DNA of 40,841 bases from UBA1443 sp964445745. Lineage in GTDB: Bacteria > Omnitrophota > Omnitrophia > Omnitrophales > Aquincolibacteriaceae. The position numbers were made by a program, and so were the translations under genes. Location: assembly GCA_964445745.1 (NCBI GenBank), contig CAYULU010000014.1, forward strand, positions 1 through 40,841, given 5' to 3'. The notes beneath the pieces are model-generated. The model was not told the origin of the DNA and did no database searches. It worked only from the letters and a program-made list of their open reading frames with translations. Shown in pieces: positions 22,910 to 31,194 of this stretch (the stretch's first letter is position 1; each line of letters starts with the position of its first letter).

Positions 22910-23776
22910 TTATTTTTTCTGCTTATGAAGCGCTACGTCAGCGAAAAAGTTAATCACAAAAGTAATGGCAAAAAGGACAAGCCCTACCGCAAAAAGGGCA
23001 AAGTAGTGGTCGCTCCCCATCACGGTTTCCCCCATTTCAGCCGCAATCGTAGCAGTCATCGTCCTCACCGGTTGGAGAAGAGAATGAGGAATGACGGAGG
23101 CATTTCCGGTGATCATCATGACCGCCATCGTCTCCCCGATCACACGTCCGATCCCCAGCATAATCGATGCAACAATCCCCGAGGACGCCGCCGGAATAAT
23201 CACCCTGTAGATCGTCTGCCAGTGGGTCGCTCCAAGAGCCAGCGAACCTTCTTTATACGTCCGCGGAACAGCCGTAATGGCGTCTTCCATAATGCTGACG
23301 ATTGTCGGGATCGCCATAAAGGCCAGAGCAATCGATCCTGTCAATGCCGTCAAACCGGTCGGAAGGCCAAAAAGATTTTTTACAAAAGGGGCCAGCATTG
23401 TCATTCCGATAAATCCAATCACGATACTCGGAATGGCCGCAAGAAGCTCAACCCCGGCTTTAAGAATCTCACGCATCCACCGGGGAGCTATTTCTCCAAT
23501 GAAAATGGCGCACGCCAGACCCAACGGTACCGAGATCACGGTCGCTCCGAGAGTCACCATGATGGAGCCAAGGAGTAGCGGCACAATACCGAATTGGGGA
23601 GGTTCCGCAAGCGGGTTCCAGAGCAACCCAAAGAAAAATTGGATCGGGGAACTGACTTTAAAAAGAGCAAGGCCGTCCTTGGCAAGAAAGAAAAAAATCA
23701 GAATGACAAACAGGATACAGGCAAACCCGTTCAGCAGGATGACTTTTTCAATGATTTTTTCGAAGAATTTCTTCAC
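22910..23776 (-). CDS. pstC: phosphate ABC transporter permease PstC (system 1)
   Basis: Membrane subunit paired with PstA1, about 288 residues, with six transmembrane helices. PstC landmarks are ELLAAIPSIVIGFIGMTMLAP (by position about 130-150), AVPRTYKEGSLALGATHWQTI (coupling loop) and IGRVIGETMAVMMITGNA. The frame is open to 23830, which would overlap pstS1 by 50 bases without any Shine-Dalgarno. A GTG at 23776, four bases after the pstS1 stop codon (TAATACTGTG), gives a normal PstC N-terminus and fits stop-start coupling, so it is preferred. Confidence 0.92.
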   Translation of the reverse strand: MKKFFEKIIEKVILLNGFACILFVILIFFFLAKDGLALFKVSSPIQFFFGLLWNPLAEPPQFGIVPLLLGSIMVTLGATVISVPLGLACAIFIGEIAPRWMREILKAGVELLAAIPSIVIGFIGMTMLAPFVKNLFGLPTGLTALTGSIALAFMAIPTIVSIMEDAITAVPRTYKEGSLALGATHWQTIYRVIIPAASSGIVASIMLGIGRVIGETMAVMMITGNASVIPHSLLQPVRTMTATIAAEMGETVMGSDHYFALFAVGLVLFAITFVINFFADVALHKQKK

Positions 23777-23780
23777 AGTA

Positions 23781-24641
23781 TTATCGGAGCGGGACAAAAT
23801 CCATGATCCTGACAATCTCCTGACCTTCATCGCTCAGGACAAAATCGATAAAATCTTTCACGGTTCCCTTGGGTTCACATTCGGTGTAAAACAACAGAGA
23901 ACGGGACAACGGATAACTTTTATCCATCGCCGTTCCGATCGTCGGCTTAACAAAAGGCCCTTCGTTATTCTTGGCAATCGACGGGATGTAAACACGATCC
24001 GAAACATAGCCAAGCCCGACGTAGCCAATAGCAGTTTCACTCTGAGACACCTCGGAAATAATGGCCTGGGACGAAGGAAGCATCAATACTGCGGGAGCAA
24101 ACTGTTCGGCCCCCTTTTCAACCCCCATCCGGACAACCTCTTCGAGAAAATAAACGTGAGTTCCGGAGTTCCGTTCTCTTGAAAGGGCAAGGATTTTCTG
24201 ATCTTTCCCTCCGATTTCGTTCCAATTCTTGATTTTCCCGGTATAAATCCCTGAGAGCTGTTCAATCGTCAGCTGTTTAACGGGATTGGAAGGATGAACC
24301 ACCACCGCAATCGCATCCACTGCCACGGTAAATTCATGAGCATCATGACCATTCTTGCGGGCGGCCTCCATTTCCTGGGCTTTCATTTCCCGGGAAGATT
24401 CCGCAATGTCACAGGTTCCGCTGATTAAAGCCGCAATTCCGGTGCCAGAGCCTCCCCCCGTCACAGCGATACTGGCTTCGGGATTTTGCATCATAAATTC
24501 CTCCGCCCAGGCCTGGCCAAGATTGACCATGGTATCGGATCCCTTGATCTGGATCATATCGCGCGCGGCATAAGCGACAGGCATCACGGCATAAACAAGA
24601 AAGACAGAAAAACACAGCAGGCTCAGCGCTTTACGTTTCAT
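23781..24641 (-). CDS. pstS: phosphate-binding protein PstS (system 1)
   Basis: Periplasmic substrate-binding protein of about 286 residues with a signal peptide (MKRKALSLLCFSVFLVYAVM..., cleavage near AYAARD). Ligand-site features are IKGSDTMVNL (residues about 33-42), GGGSGTGIAALISG (about 62-75), IAESSREM and SRERNSGTHVYFLEEVV. It is of the short PstS type (SphX/PstS-like, about 270-290 residues). The start is the ATG at 24641, preceded by a run of G (GGGGGGGGGAATT). It heads the first pst cluster. No Pho box could be seen in its upstream region. Confidence 0.92.
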   Translation of the reverse strand: MKRKALSLLCFSVFLVYAVMPVAYAARDMIQIKGSDTMVNLGQAWAEEFMMQNPEASIAVTGGGSGTGIAALISGTCDIAESSREMKAQEMEAARKNGHDAHEFTVAVDAIAVVVHPSNPVKQLTIEQLSGIYTGKIKNWNEIGGKDQKILALSRERNSGTHVYFLEEVVRMGVEKGAEQFAPAVLMLPSSQAIISEVSQSETAIGYVGLGYVSDRVYIPSIAKNNEGPFVKPTIGTAMDKSYPLSRSLLFYTECEPKGTVKDFIDFVLSDEGQEIVRIMDFVPLR

Positions 24642-24781
24642 AATTCCCCCCCCCATGATTTGGTTTCATAGTTTACTCAAGACAACGAAACGAATCTACG
24701 AAAATCGAAAAAAAACCTAAAACTTAGCTTGTAACCGCATTGCCTCCCCTAAAAAAATCGATCGTCACAGGAAACTGTCCC

Positions 24782-25066
24782 CTAGCTACCCGCTAAAACG
24801 CGAATGTCTGCAAGTAACTGATCCTCCGAACTCGGGCAACCGCCGGCCAAAAATCCCTTTAGAAAAAAGGGCGTAGTGCTTTTGGGATTCGAGCGATTTT
24901 TTATCGCAGAATAGACTTCGGCCCTTCTTGGGCTATAAACGTCAGCCATTAGTATCCTGTTTCTGGACGTGAAAGTTTCGCCGGCCCCGGTGTGGCAATC
25001 ATGATCCCCTTCCCGGATTGTGAAAAAATCCATACCGCTTTTTCTTTTTTCGTTCTGCTTCGCCAT
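24782..25066 (-). CDS. possible small protein between the two pst clusters
   Basis: An open frame of about 94 codons starting at ATG 25066, with AAGGTG nine bases upstream. It is hydrophilic and basic at the N-terminus (MAKQNEKRKSGMDFF), with no signal peptide, no membrane segment and no family I recognise. It fills part of the 493-base interval between pstB3 and pstS1. The remaining 140 bases before pstS1 are AT-rich with an ACAG-GAAA-CTGT mini-hairpin near 24767-24778 and no convincing promoter. Whether the frame is translated is uncertain; it may be a degenerate or chance frame. Confidence 0.3.
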   Translation of the reverse strand: MAKQNEKRKSGMDFFTIREGDHDCHTGAGETFTSRNRILMADVYSPRRAEVYSAIKNRSNPKSTTPFFLKGFLAGGCPSSEDQLLADIRVLAGS

Positions 25067-25134
25067 AGTATCAAGCACCTTCTTGTTTCGATCGAATCAT
25101 GATTTCATGGAAATGTTCTGTGTTTGATACAAAC

Positions 25135-25995
25135 CTATCCAAATCTCCCGGTAATGTAATCTTCCGTCTCCCTTTTCGAGGGATTGGTAAAAATTGTTTT
25201 CGTTTCTCCGTATTCAACCAATCGTCCCATGTAAAAATAGGCCGTAAAATCAGACACACGGGCGGCCTGTTGCATGTTATGGGTCACAATCACGATGGTG
25301 TATTGTTTCTTCAGCTCAAAAATCAGTTCTTCGACCTTGGCCGTTGCTAGAGGATCCAGCGCCGAGCAAGGTTCGTCCATCAGGAGAATCTCAGGCTGAT
25401 TGGCAATGGCCCGAGCAATGCAAAGTCGCTGCATCTGCCCGCCGGAAAGCTCCAGCGCGCTTTTATGCAGACGGTCCTTAACCTCGTCCCAAAGCGCTGC
25501 CGCTTTCAAACTGTTCTCAACCACCTCGTCCAGGAAATCCCGGTTATTTTGTCCGGATACCCGCAGGCTATAAATAACGTTCTCGTAAATCGATTTCGGA
25601 AACGGGTTGGACTTTTGGAAAACCATGCCGATCCGCTTTCGGATTTCGGTCACTTCCAGTTCGTCATCGTAGATACTCTGTCCTTTGACCAGGATATCGC
25701 CAGAATACCTCGTCAGATCGATCAGATCATTCATCCGGTTAATGTTCCTGATCAGGGTCGACTTGCCGCATCCCGAAGGTCCGATAATTGAAGTCACCTG
25801 TTTCTCAGGCACCTCAAGATCAACATTAAAAAGGGCCTGTTGGGCTCCATAAAAAAAGCTGTAATTCCGTACCGTAATGCAGGTCTCAAATGGAATCGGA
25901 TTGCGTTGCATCGGAATTTGCCCGGATGTCAAAATCCGGATCTCATGTTTCGTACTCACTGGGTCACCCTCCCTTGTCAAATCACACAGTTTCAT
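25135..25995 (-). CDS. pstB: phosphate ABC transporter ATPase PstB (system 2, canonical)
   Basis: ATPase of the second Pst importer, 286 residues. All motifs are canonical: Walker A GPSGCGKST (72-80), Q-loop MVFQKSNPFP with Gln127, signature LSGGQMQR (183-190), Walker B LLMDEP with Glu208, and H-loop VTHNMQQAA with His239. An N-terminal extension of about 40 residues precedes the ABC domain. The ATG at 25995 has GGGAGGAG five bases upstream; an internal GTG with its own GGGAGG twelve codons later is an alternative. It starts 27 bases after the long pstA2. It serves as the internal control for the motif losses in the other two copies. Confidence 0.95.
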   Translation of the reverse strand: MKLCDLTREGDPVSTKHEIRILTSGQIPMQRNPIPFETCITVRNYSFFYGAQQALFNVDLEVPEKQVTSIIGPSGCGKSTLIRNINRMNDLIDLTRYSGDILVKGQSIYDDELEVTEIRKRIGMVFQKSNPFPKSIYENVIYSLRVSGQNNRDFLDEVVENSLKAAALWDEVKDRLHKSALELSGGQMQRLCIARAIANQPEILLMDEPCSALDPLATAKVEELIFELKKQYTIVIVTHNMQQAARVSDFTAYFYMGRLVEYGETKTIFTNPSKRETEDYITGRFG

Positions 25996-26022
25996 GGGTC
26001 TCCTCCCGGGCACTCCCCGGAT

Positions 26023-27690
26023 TCAGAAAGCTCCCGTTGCGTATTTTTTTCTTAGATGTTCCCGGATCAAAATAGCCCCGAGGTTCATCACCACAACCAA
26101 CGTAATCAGCAAAAGTGCCGTTGCAAACACCATCGGCTTTGCAGCATCAGAATCGGGCGACTGAAAACCCAGATCATAAATATGAAAACCCAGATGCATA
26201 AATTTCCGTTCAAGGTGAATCCACGGAGAAATACCGTCGACCGGAAGATTAGGCGCAAGCTTCACGACTCCCACAATCATTAAGGGAGCCACTTCACTTG
26301 CTCCCCGGGCCATCGCAAGGATGACGCCGGTCAAAATACCGGGAGCCGCGGCCGGAAGAACAATGCGCTGGATCGTTTGCCATTTGGAGGCCCCGCACGC
26401 AAAAGATCCTTCACGCATGCCCCGTGGGACCGAAGCGATCGCCTCTTCTGCGGCGACGATCACCACCGGGATCGTCAAGAGTGCCAGGGTCAGGGAGGCC
26501 CACAAAATCCCACCCGTCCCGAAAGTCGGCGTCGGGAGTGCGTCTTTAAAAAAAAGATGGTCGATCGTCCCGCCAACAAAGTAAACGAAAAAACCCACTC
26601 CAAAAACCCCGAATACGATCGAAGGGACACCCGCCAGATTATTGACAGCCACCCGGACCGTTCGCACCAGAAACCCTTCGCGGGCATATTCCCGGAGGTA
26701 AATCGCGGCCAGCACTCCAAAAGGCGTCACGGCAAGACTCATGAGAACCGTCATCACGAAGGTCCCGAAAATAGCCGGGAAGACCCCGCCCTCAGTATTG
26801 GCCTCTCGAGGCTCTTCCGTGAGGAACCTCCCTAACCGTTTGAAAAAAAACTGACATTTTTCAACCATTCCCAACCGGTTCGGGAAATAAAAATCCACAA
26901 TTTTTCCTATCGAGATCTCCATTTCCTGGCCCGTAGGAAGCCGGTAACCAAGCCGGGCGCCATCTTGGGTTTGCCGGAGATACCCGGCCTGATCCGCAAG
27001 AATTTGATAATCACCTCTTAACCGGTCGAGGGTCTCTTCTAAAACCCGTTTTTGATCGCCTGCGAACATCCCTTGTTGTCGCAGGGATTTTTCGCGAAGT
27101 CTCAGTTTCTCGATCTTGTGATTGATCAGACCGATCTCTTTTTTTTCAATCCGGTGAATCTCTTTCCAGCGCTCATTTGTTTCCTGAACAAGTCGACGTA
27201 GAACTTCCTCAAAACCAGGATCTTCAAAAGGAATTTTCTCTTTCTCCGCACTTTTCAGAAAAACAGGAAATGCCAGGGAGTCCCCATACTCCCTTCGCTC
27301 AAGCCGCAAAATATCCCGCGGATACTGAATTTCCTGGATCGAACTTTTCTCAAAAAATTTGTAACTGATTCCGTAAACCTCCCGGTTGCCGAGAAAAATC
27401 TGCCATTCCTCGATCTTGTGTTCTTCGGGATCGTGAACAATCTTGAATTGTCTTTTGGCAATAACACCTGCGATTCTTCCAGAAAACCCAGCTAAGGGTT
27501 CCCCCTTAAGCTCAAATACGGCAACAGTGGCCGGCCAGAAAATCCTGATGCCGTTCGTGAAAATAACCGAGAGGATGCAGACAATCATCGCTAGACCAAT
27601 CGCCAGACCCGTCGAGGTGAGCCAAACGAAAGGCTCCCCGCTACTTTTTCTTTTTGCATCAAATAGAGGCTTCAACGTCGTTAGAATCAT
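26023..27690 (-). CDS. pstA: phosphate ABC transporter permease PstA, long form (system 2)
   Basis: Membrane subunit of 555 residues, roughly twice the usual length. The first helix (24-46) is followed by a periplasmic insertion of about 250 residues (about 47-300) containing a predicted coiled coil at 170-245 (KKEIGLINHKIEKLRLREK and heptad continuation). The standard permease core follows (about 305-555) with LAGVPSIVFGVFG, the coupling loop SVPRGMREGSFACGASKWQ and ASEVAPLMIVG. Long PstA/PstC pairs of this kind occur in Pseudomonas-type Pst systems. It starts 2 bases after pstC2. Confidence 0.93.
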   Translation of the reverse strand: MILTTLKPLFDAKRKSSGEPFVWLTSTGLAIGLAMIVCILSVIFTNGIRIFWPATVAVFELKGEPLAGFSGRIAGVIAKRQFKIVHDPEEHKIEEWQIFLGNREVYGISYKFFEKSSIQEIQYPRDILRLERREYGDSLAFPVFLKSAEKEKIPFEDPGFEEVLRRLVQETNERWKEIHRIEKKEIGLINHKIEKLRLREKSLRQQGMFAGDQKRVLEETLDRLRGDYQILADQAGYLRQTQDGARLGYRLPTGQEMEISIGKIVDFYFPNRLGMVEKCQFFFKRLGRFLTEEPREANTEGGVFPAIFGTFVMTVLMSLAVTPFGVLAAIYLREYAREGFLVRTVRVAVNNLAGVPSIVFGVFGVGFFVYFVGGTIDHLFFKDALPTPTFGTGGILWASLTLALLTIPVVIVAAEEAIASVPRGMREGSFACGASKWQTIQRIVLPAAAPGILTGVILAMARGASEVAPLMIVGVVKLAPNLPVDGISPWIHLERKFMHLGFHIYDLGFQSPDSDAAKPMVFATALLLITLVVVMNLGAILIREHLRKKYATGAF

Positions 27691-27692
27691 GA

Positions 27693-30017
27693 TTACACCG
27701 TTTTGTATTTAGTCCGGAAACGTTGCCGCACCACTTCAGCCACCGTATTGACAATAAAGGTCATGACAAACAGGATCACAGCCCCTAAAAACAGAGTTCG
27801 GTAAAGCGTTCCCAAGTAAGGCGCTTCCGGGAGCTCGACCGCGATATTCGCCGAAAGCGTCCGCATCCCGGAAAAAATACTAAAATCCATAATCGGCGTG
27901 TTTCCAGTCGCCATCACCACGATCATAGTTTCTCCAATCGCCCGGCCAAGGCCAATCATGATCGCAGAAAAGATCCCGGGAAACGCCGTCGGGAGCACTA
28001 CGCGGACCGCCGTTTGCCAGCGACTTGCTCCGAGCGCCAAGGAGCCGGAAATAAGAGTCTTTGGCACATTGGAAAGCGCATCTTCGGCAATGGTAAAAAT
28101 GATCGGTATCACGGCAAATCCCATCATGAAGCCAACGACAAGCGAGTTTCTTTGATTAAAAGGTGTTCCTGTCATCTGCGGCCACCAGAGCCGGAAATCC
28201 GCCGTCCGGATCCCTGTATCCGGATCCTGGAAAACAAAAAATATTTTTTCTATGCCGGGGCCCAACTGCCACCCCCAGTAACCCAAAAAGGCAAGCACGG
28301 GAATGATCGCAAGCCATTCAAACCCCGCTGGGATCCATTTACGGTATCGGATCGGCAAATGACTCCAGAAGGCCCCGAACATCATCGCACCAGCCGGGAT
28401 TAAAACGCATACCACCATCAAGGACGGCACTCTGGTCTCGATCAGCGGCGCAAGCCAAAGTGCCGCCAGAAACCCAAGCACCACGGACGGAAGTGAGGCC
28501 ATAATCTCCAGGGTCGGTTTGATGAAAAGTTTCATCTTCGGATGTGAAAACTGGGACGTATAAACCGCACCCAAAAGCGCTACGGGAAGAGAAAAAATCA
28601 GCGCGTACCAGGTTCCTTTCAGAGTTCCGATAATAAGCGGAATAATCGAAAGCTTCGGCTCAAAATCATCGGTAGAACCGCTCGTCTGCCAGACAAAATC
28701 AGCTTCAGGGTATCCCTCATACCAGAGTTTCTTGAAAAAAGCCTTCCATCCTGCCTGGGGATGTGGATCCCTCAGGTTGTAAAAATGCAACTGGCGTTTT
28801 GAATCGAGCAAAAGGATACGGTCATACTGGGGGCTCAGAGCCCCAAGCTTCACTTCGAACGGAAGGCGTTTTTCCCAGCGCACCGTCTCCGTCGTTGAAT
28901 AACGCAAAGACACCCGAGATCCATGTCCCGTCAGGAACGCCTTGTTCCGGAGACTGGCACTGAAAAAATTAGCAGCGCCTCCGATCGGTTCGAATTCCTT
29001 TGTCTTCACAAAAATCCGGCGCCTTTCTCCCGGCGGGATCGCCAACGAAAAAATCCTGTTCAGCCCTTTCCCGTTAGTGACCGAAACAGACACTTCCCCG
29101 TTGATATAATCCAGCGAACCTATCCGTTGATCCTCCTGGTCTTCGAAGGGACGGAAAGATTGGCGCAACTGAACCAAGTCCGGTGTCACCCGAAAATAAT
29201 GTACATCTCCTTCATCTGTTGCGACCAAAACTCCGTCCGCGCTTGAATTGACAAGAACTCGGATAGGTTTCCCCGGTATGCCTGACGAAAGATCAATCAC
29301 TTTTTTAAATTGAGGATCACTGAAACCTATCAAGCTTGATTCACGCGTAACAATCGCCACGGAAACAGATGTTTTCTCACCAGCAGAAAAGATCCCGGCC
29401 ACGAGCATGGTTTCCCCAGAATCCCCGTTTGCTAAATCACTCACGTGAACAAGGGGTGTTACGGTTTCTTTGGACTGTAAAACCGGGACTGTAATCAGCG
29501 GCTCGATCCGCGGCATAATCAAACGCCGGTTCTTCTCATAAGAGAGGTCATAATGCAGCTGAAAGATACTGATATTGCCATCCCCGGTCCCGTAGATAAA
29601 ACGCTGGTTGAGAGGGTCATATTCAACCGCAAGAACTTTAGAATCGAGAAAGTCTACCGGGGTGAATTCATAAATGATTTCTTTTGAGGCCAGGTCATAA
29701 AAAGTGATCCGTCCGGATTTTTCAACCAGGAAAGGTTTTTCGGCCCATTCATCTATGCCAAGCGCTTTGTGCTCTTCGGCGGAAACCAGAAGAGTCTCAA
29801 GAAGCGTCACTTTCGCCCGATTCATCAGCGGAAGAATCTGGGCGAAAATAAAGAAAAAGATCGCAGCCACGGCCACGATAATGCCGATCCCGCCGATCTT
29901 TATGAAACGCGTCATAAACCGGTCAAAAAGGATCGTCGATCGAGCCGTTTTGAAACGCGAAGGAAGAACCTTCCGTAGGTTAGCTCCGGTATTAATGGAC
30001 CGCTGAATCTGTTGCAA
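27693..30017 (-). CDS. pstC: phosphate ABC transporter permease PstC, long form with periplasmic beta-propeller-like domain (system 2)
   Basis: Membrane subunit of 774 residues, against about 300-320 for ordinary PstC. After the first helix (40-64) there is a periplasmic region of about 390 residues (65-455) made of repeated beta-rich blades such as GRITFYDLASKEIIYEF, NQRFIYGTGDGNISIFQL and DGVLVATDEGDVHYFRV, suggesting a WD40/PQQ-like propeller. The permease core (about 456-774) has LEIMASLPSVVLGFLAALWL, NVPKTLISGSLALGASRWQTA and GRAIGETMIVVMATGN. The start is TTG at 30017, eight bases after GGGAGGA. It follows pstS2 and is coupled to pstA2. Confidence 0.92.
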   Translation of the reverse strand: MQQIQRSINTGANLRKVLPSRFKTARSTILFDRFMTRFIKIGGIGIIVAVAAIFFFIFAQILPLMNRAKVTLLETLLVSAEEHKALGIDEWAEKPFLVEKSGRITFYDLASKEIIYEFTPVDFLDSKVLAVEYDPLNQRFIYGTGDGNISIFQLHYDLSYEKNRRLIMPRIEPLITVPVLQSKETVTPLVHVSDLANGDSGETMLVAGIFSAGEKTSVSVAIVTRESSLIGFSDPQFKKVIDLSSGIPGKPIRVLVNSSADGVLVATDEGDVHYFRVTPDLVQLRQSFRPFEDQEDQRIGSLDYINGEVSVSVTNGKGLNRIFSLAIPPGERRRIFVKTKEFEPIGGAANFFSASLRNKAFLTGHGSRVSLRYSTTETVRWEKRLPFEVKLGALSPQYDRILLLDSKRQLHFYNLRDPHPQAGWKAFFKKLWYEGYPEADFVWQTSGSTDDFEPKLSIIPLIIGTLKGTWYALIFSLPVALLGAVYTSQFSHPKMKLFIKPTLEIMASLPSVVLGFLAALWLAPLIETRVPSLMVVCVLIPAGAMMFGAFWSHLPIRYRKWIPAGFEWLAIIPVLAFLGYWGWQLGPGIEKIFFVFQDPDTGIRTADFRLWWPQMTGTPFNQRNSLVVGFMMGFAVIPIIFTIAEDALSNVPKTLISGSLALGASRWQTAVRVVLPTAFPGIFSAIMIGLGRAIGETMIVVMATGNTPIMDFSIFSGMRTLSANIAVELPEAPYLGTLYRTLFLGAVILFVMTFIVNTVAEVVRQRFRTKYKTV

Positions 30018-30128
30018 TGATTTTATCCTCCCTTGGTTTTAAAGGATATTTCACGAACCAGCCGGCCCGCTGAACTTGACAACGGACCGGCCGATTCATC
30101 TTTCTCAACTTCAGAAAATTGTTTCCTC

Positions 30129-31076
30129 TTACTTTATCTTGCCAAGCTCCTCTTCGATGAGTTTGGCGGTCAGCGGATAATAGCCATCCTTGGCCACGAT
30201 CTCCTGGCCTTGCTTGGAGATCAGGAACTTGATGAACTCCACCGTTAGCGGATCGAGTGCATCCCCTGGCTTCTTATTAATATAAATGACCAGGAATCGG
30301 CTCAGTGGGTATTTCCCGCTAACTGCATTTTCCATGCTGGGGCTGACACCATTCACCTTCACCGCTTTGACTCCTGAAGTGATATAGCCGATCCCGGAAT
30401 AACCGATCCCGCCAAGATCACTGGCTACAGCTTGAACCACGGCGGAAGATCCAGGTTGCTCCTTCACCGTGCTCTTGTAATCCCCTTTTTTAAGGGCTTT
30501 TTCCTTAAAAAATGCGTAGGTTCCGGACGCGCTGTTTCGGCCATAAATGGCAATCGGCTTATTGGTCCAACCCGGTTTGACACCGAGCACTCCTCCCCAG
30601 TTACGAATATCATCCCCACCCTGTTTAAACGTGTTCGAGAAAATCCCGTCCACTTCCTCAAGGGTCAAGTTCGAAACAGGGTTATCCTTGTTCACATAAA
30701 CCGCTAGGTTATCGATCGCCACCCGAATCATCGTCGGTTTATAGCCATACTTGGTTTCAAAACCACTGATCTCGTCGGACTTCATCGGACGACTCATGGG
30801 ACCCATTTGTGCAACACCCTCCATCAAGGCCGCAGGCGCCGTTGCAGATCCCTTGCCTTCAATTTGAACATTCACATTCGGGTAGATCGCCTTGAACCCC
30901 TCCGCCCAAAAGGTCATCAGGTTGTTCAGAGTGTCGGAACCAATGCTGTTTAGATTTCCCGAAACACCGCTTGTCTTCTGATACTCACCGATATTCGGAT
31001 CGATTTCTGCCGCAAAACTGCTGGCCGGAAGTGCCAACATCATTGCGATCCCGCTAACTGCCATTAGTTTCTTCAT
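30129..31076 (-). CDS. pstS: phosphate-binding protein PstS (system 2)
   Basis: Periplasmic phosphate-binding protein of about 315 residues. The ATG at 31076 has AAGGAGATAAGACA upstream and opens a clear signal peptide (MKKLMAVSGIAMMLALPASS, cleavage near FAAEI); the longer frame reaching 31262 is rejected. Ligand-site stretches are NSIGSDTLNNLM, GKGSATAPAALMEG, MSRPMKSDEI and YGRNSASGTYAFFKE. It is of the longer PstS type usually paired with long PstC/PstA. The gene lies between the porin and pstC2. Confidence 0.95.
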   Translation of the reverse strand: MKKLMAVSGIAMMLALPASSFAAEIDPNIGEYQKTSGVSGNLNSIGSDTLNNLMTFWAEGFKAIYPNVNVQIEGKGSATAPAALMEGVAQMGPMSRPMKSDEISGFETKYGYKPTMIRVAIDNLAVYVNKDNPVSNLTLEEVDGIFSNTFKQGGDDIRNWGGVLGVKPGWTNKPIAIYGRNSASGTYAFFKEKALKKGDYKSTVKEQPGSSAVVQAVASDLGGIGYSGIGYITSGVKAVKVNGVSPSMENAVSGKYPLSRFLVIYINKKPGDALDPLTVEFIKFLISKQGQEIVAKDGYYPLTAKLIEEELGKIK

Positions 31077-31113
31077 TGTCTTATCTCCTTTTTTTATTTT
31101 TACGACCGTGGGA

Positions 31114-31181
31114 CTGGCCCACCCTGGGGCTTTTTCCTTAACCAAGGGAGGAATTGTCCACCGATTTAAGTGATGGGCCAG
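31114..31181. repeat. inverted repeat between the porin and pstS2
   Basis: ctggccca (31114-31121) pairs with tgggccag (31174-31181), eight perfect pairs across a 52-base spacer. On the minus strand it would sit in the porin-pstS2 spacer. It could moderate read-through so that the binding protein and porin levels differ. No T-run follows. Confidence 0.35.
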
Positions 31182-31194
31182 CCCGGTAACCATG

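Noticed and set aside
22068..22928. A 286-codon plus-strand open frame opposite pstA
   Set aside because: It is fully antisense to a well-conserved permease, has a composition rich in His, Arg, Asn and Pro, typical of the reverse complement of membrane-protein codons, and shows no family features.
23777..23830. pstC1 extended upstream to 23830
   Set aside because: This would overlap pstS1 by 50 bases with no ribosome binding site; the GTG right after the pstS1 stop gives a standard N-terminus.
24642..24781. Pho box upstream of pstS1
   Set aside because: I looked for TTTACA or CTGTCA repeats at 11-base spacing on the minus strand and found only isolated half matches (for example TTACAA), without phasing.
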